Of a stretch of DNA of 10,098 nucleotides, positions 9,201-10,098 are shown in pieces. Within the stretch, counting starts at the first letter, position 1. Every line of letters begins with the position of its first letter. The notes beneath the pieces were generated by a model. The model was not told the origin of the DNA and did not search any database. It worked only from the letters and a program-made list of their open reading frames with translations. The DNA lies in contig JAOXYC010252344.1 of the NCBI GenBank assembly GCA_028565715.1, positions 1 to 10,098 on the forward strand. The letters run 5' to 3'. This stretch comes from Phoronis pallida. Lineage: Eukaryota; Phoronida; Phoronidae. Both the position numbers and the translations under genes were made by a program.

Positions 9201-9451
9201 GCAGTCTTCCAGCCGCACTTGAACTCATTGGTCTTGATGACATCAAATTACTGGTTCGCCTAATGTGTCTCTGTACTCGAGGTAACATGGTAAATAATGA
9301 TTCACCGTCACTGACCAATATCTTAGCTTCCTCTGGAGGTGGGGGAGATTTGAATTCATCATCTCAATTGTCGTATTTGTCGACTGCTCTAGGATCTCTC
9401 GTGGAGGAAAATCCGGCCGCATCAAGACTTCTTATTCAACTCTGCACACAG
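33..9451 (+). CDS. Partial giant multi-exon gene, HERC-like UBA and zinc-module protein (E3 ubiquitin ligase type)
   Basis: Model: join of 33-245, 715-1360, 1681-1894, 2178-2201, 2846-2997, 3546-3662, 4028-4289, 5180-5331, 5711-5883, 6943-7051, 7345-7566, 8192-8374, 8720-8897 and 9190-9451. All introns are GT-AG, all junction phases agree, and the 2907 nt give 969 codons without a stop. Domains in order: helical segment, charged linker, UBA-like domain, Pro/Ser linker, Met-rich acidic helix, Cys/His zinc module, helical segment. The UBA and zinc module suggest ubiquitin binding in a ubiquitin-ligase scaffold. The order of the motifs TPSP, MGFS (UBA) and EPVxFxxxDPLG recalls HERC2, but this comparison is from memory. 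No HECT, RCC1, SPRY or WD40 domain lies in the window, so catalytic activity is inferred only. HERC1, HECTD4 and MYCBP2 relatives remain alternatives. Both ends of the gene probably lie outside. Confidence 0.75.
246..714 (+). other. Intron 1
   Basis: AT-rich intron of 469 nt. It contains a 14-nt direct repeat (367-380 and 570-583, cgactgaagctgta) of unknown meaning. It ends with a hydrophobic open frame from 628 that I do not take as coding. Confidence 0.8.
715..1360 (+). CDS. Exon 2 (helical region upstream of the UBA domain)
   Basis: The largest exon in the window, 215 codons plus one base. It opens with a heptad-like helical stretch (DELSNLHDSGETKLLTRQ) and a predicted coiled region, then a Ser/Lys/Glu-rich linker (about codons 60-100). 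A well-packed helical block follows, with the motifs LNNLLACSRYAEMLLVPK and, near the end, VTPSPMRKMVTVDELERA. The last part resembles the helical segment preceding the UBA domain in HERC2 (TQPSPVKxxxxxxELE, recalled, not searched). The acceptor is cactttt-ccag at 714 and the donor is gag|gttggt at 1361. Long open sequence continues upstream of 715 (from 628), but it is hydrophobic and lies before a good acceptor, so I treat it as intron. Confidence 0.85.
1361..1680 (+). other. Intron 2 with a tRNA-like fragment
   Basis: 320 nt. The segment 1464-1503 (ggatggtcagttggtagaac as core) resembles the 5' half of a tRNA: a D-stem GGTC at 1474-1477, the loop AGTTGGTA, and GAAC at 1486-1489. No T-arm follows. 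Confidence 0.75.
1681..1894 (+). CDS. Exon 3 (basic then acidic linker)
   Basis: The first two bases complete an Asp codon begun in exon 2, and the last two bases (CG) are completed by the next exon. The protein is low complexity: a Lys/Arg-rich stretch (about 1701-1766), then nine Asp and one Glu in ten residues (1773-1802), then RPRSRLLREYML and a Met/Pro/Leu-rich, arginine-ending tail. The acceptor gcttttcacag is strong and the donor cg|gtaaat is good. Likely a flexible, solvent-exposed linker. The basic-then-acidic arrangement could serve nuclear import or protein contacts, but nothing specific can be assigned. Confidence 0.8.
1895..2177 (+). other. Intron 3
   Basis: 283 nt, AT-rich, ending in a T-rich tract just before the microexon acceptor at 2177. 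Nothing else is evident in it. Confidence 0.75.
2178..2201 (+). CDS. 24-nt microexon (exon 4)
   Basis: This microexon adds eight residues, read as R-L-I-S-G-G-A-R across the junctions. It follows a long pyrimidine-rich acceptor (tgtgttttttacatag) and is followed by a perfect consensus donor, gtaagt. Exon 3 ends in CG, the microexon begins with T, ends again in CG, and exon 5 begins with T. Inclusion or skipping therefore both keep frame and both build a CGT arginine at the junction. It is an ideal cassette exon. It is too short for ordinary gene finders. Its reality is inferred from splice-site quality and phase only. Confidence 0.7.
2202..2845 (+). other. Intron 4
   Basis: 644 nt of AT- and pyrimidine-rich sequence after a consensus gtaagt donor. 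A short perfect hairpin is present at 2451-2464 (cttcacttgtgaag). No gene or transposon end was seen. Confidence 0.75.
2846..2997 (+). CDS. Exon 5 (Arg/Met helix and proline-rich linker)
   Basis: Begins after tgttttatatcccag and ends before a consensus donor, gtaagt. The peptide starts VDMLRRLMPQMRRADRG, a basic Met/Arg helix, and then has five consecutive prolines (SPPPPPQAEQ) and an Ala/Ser/Thr-rich stretch. It carries one base into the next exon (a split Phe codon). It is a disordered linker leading to the UBA domain, with no enzymatic motif. Confidence 0.85.
2998..3545 (+). other. Intron 5
   Basis: 548 nt, AT-rich, from gtaagt to atatttcag. No coding sequence, repeat array or element ends were found. 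Confidence 0.8.
3546..3662 (+). CDS. Exon 6 (proline-rich lead and first half of UBA-like domain)
   Basis: After a second proline-rich tract (TPSPPPP) the exon encodes the start of a three-helix UBA-like fold: PLIEMGFSVKHIQKAITATG. The MGF(S/T) turn followed by an amphipathic helix is the UBA signature; UBA domains bind ubiquitin through this Met-Gly-Phe loop. The second half lies in exon 7, split at TG^IS. Two GT dinucleotides are near the end (3663 and 3667). Only the one at 3663 keeps frame with the exon 7 acceptor at 4027. Confidence 0.88.
3663..4027 (+). other. Intron 6 (interrupts the UBA domain)
   Basis: 365 nt. Open frames inside it (from 3831) lack support and are out of the exon phase. 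The intron splits the UBA domain between its first two helices. Confidence 0.8.
4028..4289 (+). CDS. Exon 7 (second half of UBA-like domain and Ser/Pro linker)
   Basis: Continues the UBA fold with ISGEVTATSISALATWMIEH: the loop, second helix and the third helix ending at the Trp-Met-Ile-Glu-His pattern commonly seen at the end of UBA domains of large ligases. After about residue 25 it turns into a Pro/Ser/Thr-rich linker that includes a serine run (SLSSSSSTST) at about 4150-4180. It ends with LRRTVR split by the intron. The acceptor is gttttcttccgcaaatcag and the donor is ag|gtttga. The combined domain spans roughly 3605-4089 across the intron. Confidence 0.88.
4427..4672 (+). repeat. Degenerate array of ATTTTGGGACA-like 11-mers
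   Basis: Seven related copies of (A)AATTTGGGACA type: 4427-4437 and 4444-4454 (both attttgggaca), about 4495-4505, 4529-4539 (aaattgagaca), 4588-4598 (aaattgggcac), 4628-4640 (aaatttggacaca) and 4662-4672 (attttgggaca). Spacing varies from 17 to about 59 nt. All are on the same strand. The meaning is unknown. Confidence 0.55.
4828..5127. mobile_element. 300-bp MITE-like element with terminal inverted repeats
   Basis: The left end, 4828-4854, and the reverse complement of the right end, 5102-5127, share the first 12 bases (GGTCAAATAAAA) and then TA..AC.AAAGTGC: 23 of 26 aligned positions with one single-base gap. The element is short and non-coding, as in non-autonomous DNA transposons (MITEs). 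I see no convincing target-site duplication, so the superfamily is not assigned. Confidence 0.6.
5180..5331 (+). CDS. Exon 8 (acidic, then proline/arginine-rich linker)
   Basis: The exon completes a split Arg codon and reads RDSLFARPELDEEDEDN, then a proline run ending PPLPPR (5244-5261), which fits the PxxPxR class II SH3-ligand pattern, then SPSRRGLGERARG and SDIRSYLRP. It was found by frame matching of the cattacag acceptor at 5179 and the gtgaga donor at 5332, both in phase with the neighbouring exons. It lies downstream of a transposon-like element in the preceding intron. No folded domain is evident. Confidence 0.85.
5332..5710 (+). other. Intron 8
   Basis: 379 nt from gtgaga to caatttcag. 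No gene, repeat array or transposon end was seen. Confidence 0.8.
5711..5883 (+). CDS. Exon 9 (methionine-rich acidic helix)
   Basis: The first two bases finish a Val codon. The 58-residue product has 12 methionines and about 24 acidic residues. It starts with alternating Glu/Arg (VEREREREMD-like), then ITRLERMSMLEEMDLDED, and ends with closely spaced Met residues and LDPY. The pattern predicts a long single helix or coiled coil. The acceptor is caatttcag and the donor is tat|gtaagt, a consensus site. Exon 10 begins YLFGLEDQEH in phase 0. Confidence 0.88.
6136..6230 (+). repeat. 18-nt direct repeat pair
   Basis: Identical copies of atttattacaattttaaa at 6136-6153 and 6213-6230. The sequence is AT-rich, so local slippage or chance are plausible explanations. 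Confidence 0.6.
6427..6868. mobile_element. Non-autonomous hAT-type element (MITE), 442 bp
   Basis: The ends are perfect inverted repeats: TAGGGCTGAAA at 6427-6437 and TTTCAGCCCTA at 6858-6868. The flanking 8 bp are gaaaatac (6419-6426) on the left and gaaaacac (6869-6876) on the right, a target-site duplication with one mismatch. An 8-bp duplication is the hAT hallmark. Subterminal regions are full of CGGTAC/GTACCG motifs (6451-6508 and 6774-6850), facing each other as inverted subterminal repeats. No transposase coding sequence was seen, so it would depend on an enzyme supplied elsewhere. Confidence 0.8.
6943..7051 (+). CDS. Exon 10 (first part of Cys/His zinc module)
   Basis: The peptide contains VTCELCG at 6976-6996 and then His at 7021 and 7036 in HMKRSH, giving a C-x2-C-x9-H-x4-H pattern like a C2H2 zinc finger, followed by QGCG with another Cys at 7045. 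The donor at 7052 (g|gtcagt) leaves one base that is completed as a Gly codon by exon 11. It sits after a hAT-type MITE in the intron. I infer zinc binding from the spacing only; the ligand set cannot be proven from sequence. Confidence 0.85.
7052..7344 (+). other. Intron 10 (splits the zinc module)
   Basis: 293 nt. Its 3' end (7311-7340) is an AT palindrome-like run (ttaatta repeated in both orientations) abutting the ttaatttcag acceptor. Nothing else was found. Confidence 0.8.
7345..7566 (+). CDS. Exon 11 (second part of zinc module and linker)
   Basis: Continues the module as SCERQGYRSNGSYVDGWFGG, then ICGTG and CSTCRGTYL, with Cys codons at 7350, 7410, 7440 and 7449. With exon 10 this gives seven Cys and two His in about 65 residues. 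Similar glycine-rich 'GY..G.Y..GW.G.CG' modules occur in giant ubiquitin ligases such as the PHR group, as I recall them. The end (VLLAPDLLGPP) starts the next segment. The donor at 7567 (gttggt) is chosen because it alone keeps frame with exon 12; a second GT at 7571 would not. Confidence 0.88.
7567..8191 (+). other. Intron 11
   Basis: 625 nt. It contains three scattered TTTGCCCT-like words near 7613, 7634 and 7699 and a small hairpin (ACATGC at 7674-7679, GCATGT at 7685-7690). No gene or clear element end was found. Confidence 0.8.
8192..8374 (+). CDS. Exon 12 (conserved segment with EPVSF and DPLG motif)
   Basis: Reads DGFDLLPEDAEIRSIGLERF, then a helix (ESIMGSLGLTERKPIP) and EPVSFSSPDPLG at 8299-8334. 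The last motif matches, from memory, a HERC2 segment that follows its second RCC1-like domain (EPVLFQTARDPLG). No RCC1 domain precedes it here; the zinc module does. The acceptor is cttatttctag and the donor is g|gtaaaa. The helical, conserved look suggests a folded part of the scaffold. Confidence 0.87.
8375..8719 (+). other. Intron 12
   Basis: 345 nt. The open frame starting at 8569 is hydrophobic (long Ile/Leu-rich) but lies before the 8719 acceptor, and no motif supports it as coding. Confidence 0.75.
8720..8897 (+). CDS. Exon 13 (helical segment)
   Basis: Starts with a split Asp codon and a basic stretch (DSPQRKSNRKAPPVKTLGE), then a long amphipathic region (AEALQRTSTALQVLLARN, then IVLRTLSLLSVR). 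The 'TALQxxxAR' pattern recalls HERC2 (TALQIMYAR), as recalled. This is alpha-solenoid-like sequence. The acceptor is fairly poor in pyrimidines (catttgatag) and the donor is ag|gtaaaa. An open reading stretch upstream (8569-8719) is highly hydrophobic and has no support as exon. Confidence 0.85.
8898..9189 (+). other. Intron 13
   Basis: 292 nt, AT-rich, from gtaaaa to gtttttag. Nothing else is evident. Confidence 0.8.
9190..9451 (+). CDS. Exon 14 (helical segment with Gly/Ser loop)
   Basis: Encodes STACSLPAALELIGLDDIKLL, then a helix with LMCLCTRGN, a flexible Gly/Ser/Asn loop (ASSGGGGDLNSSSQ), and helix SYLSTALGSLVEENPAASRL, ending QLCTQ. The first part is analogous to the HERC2 segment LLKLSVCSRAGDR, recalled only. 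The acceptor gtctgtttttag is good and the donor cag|gtaggg is consensus. It ends in phase 0. Reading through the donor gives a stop after two codons, at 9458-9460. Confidence 0.87.
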
Positions 9452-9525
9452 GTAGGGTAATATCACAATTCTTTCGTCAATCAGATCAAAAACAGTGACA
9501 ATAAATTAAAACTACCTCCTTCCAG

Positions 9526-9600
9526 CTCAACCGTCATCAGTATATGAACTCAGAAATTCCAGGAAATTCCGAGTGCCTTGTATTAAGAACAATGGAATGA
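9526..9600 (+). CDS. Possible short terminal exon with stop (alternative 3' end)
   Basis: After a 74-nt interval a good acceptor (ctccttccag) begins a phase-0 stretch, LNRHQYMNSEIPGNSECLVL, then RTME and TGA at 9598-9600. The phase matches exon 14 exactly. If used, the protein would end after QLCTQ plus 24 residues, and 9601 onward would be 3' UTR. No family motif is recognised in these 24 residues, and the intron would be unusually short for this gene. Chance remains possible. Confidence 0.3.
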   Translation, partial: LNRHQYMNSEIPGNSECLVLRTME

Positions 9601-9646
9601 GGAGTGATTTGATCACATATTCGCTATTCATGTGCCAATGAAATTG

Positions 9647-9652
9647 AATAAA
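9647..9652 (+). terminator. Possible polyadenylation signal AATAAA
   Basis: Canonical AATAAA hexamer 47 nt after the stop at 9598-9600 of the possible terminal exon. It is meaningful only if that exon is used. Confidence 0.25.
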
Positions 9653-10098
9653 ATTTTTGATTTTAATCTTTTTCATAATTATTTAAGACTCTGATTCTTT
9701 TACTTAAATATATTTATATGAATTTCTGTCTTTTAATTGTAATGACCTATTTATTCCATGTAAACGTCAACTGTTGGTTGCTATTTAATAAATATATTAT
9801 CTTATCTTCTATTCAAATATCATTTATTTCACATTATAATCATGTAATTTTCCACATTCAAGCAGATTCACAATTTAAAAATCTAAGATAAGATTGGCAT
9901 TTCAACAAAACTCAATTCATCTTTAGTAATAAAGCTTGAAAATGTTGGATGTCTCCATCAAAACACATTGTCATTTGAAATTTTTGTTTTTAATAGAATT
10001 CTACTAAACTGCTCTTTACTTAGAACTTTATTTTGCCAAAATAAAAATAATTACAAATATTTTGCAAGGGCGCTCTGAAGGCTTTCGCCGCTAATAGA

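Larger units (their letters stand above)
9452..10098 (+). other. Downstream intron or 3' untranslated region
   Basis: After exon 14 the sequence is AT-rich apart from the possible exon at 9526-9600. AATAAA words occur at 9647-9652, 9787-9792, 9928-9933 and 10040-10045. They could be polyadenylation signals if the gene ends here, or they may be chance in AT-rich intron sequence. No further coding exon can be recognised before the window ends. Confidence 0.6.

Noticed and set aside
33-9451. CRISPR array, bacterial operon, riboswitch or rho-independent terminator
   Set aside because: The window is intron-split eukaryotic sequence with GT-AG junctions; no bacterial features are present.

Overview
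This window is a piece of a metazoan nuclear genome, not a bacterial one. One large protein-coding gene runs across it on the + strand as 14 confident exons (24 to 646 nt) separated by AT-rich GT-AG introns of about 280 to 1060 bp. No other gene is visible. The exons splice in frame throughout: 2907 nt, 969 codons, beginning and ending at phase 0. No initiator ATG, promoter or certain natural stop is seen, so the window holds an internal slice of a giant gene. Compact introns carrying short transposon relics fit an invertebrate such as a lophotrochozoan, but the species cannot be fixed from this sequence.

Layout: 33-245 and 715-1360 encode a helical N-terminal part. 1681-1894, a 24-nt microexon at 2178-2201 and 2846-2997 encode a low-complexity linker that is basic, then acidic, then proline-rich. 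3546-3662 and 4028-4289 encode a UBA-like ubiquitin-binding domain followed by a Ser/Pro linker. 5180-5331 and 5711-5883 encode a Pro/Arg linker and a methionine-rich acidic helix. 6943-7051 and 7345-7566 encode a Cys/His zinc-binding module. 8192-8374, 8720-8897 and 9190-9451 encode a conserved helical part. A further short phase-compatible exon with a stop at 9526-9600, followed by several AATAAA signals, may be an alternative 3' end.

Identity: the order of a TPSP-containing helical segment, a UBA of MGFS type, an EPVxFxxxDPLG motif and an 'ALQxxxARxxV' helix recalls human HERC2 from memory. The MIB, ZZ, DOC and RCC1 domains that separate these in HERC2 are absent, and a different zinc module sits there. 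My best reading is a giant E3 ubiquitin ligase-type protein of the HERC group (HERC1 is one candidate, HECTD4 or a PHR/MYCBP2 relative are others). The paralogue is not resolved, because no RCC1, SPRY, WD40 or HECT sequence is present here.

The introns hold a hAT-type MITE with a target-site duplication (6427-6868), a second 300-bp element with terminal inverted repeats (4828-5127), a degenerate array of an 11-mer close to ATTTTGGGACA (4427-4672), and two tRNA-like fragments that may be SINE debris.
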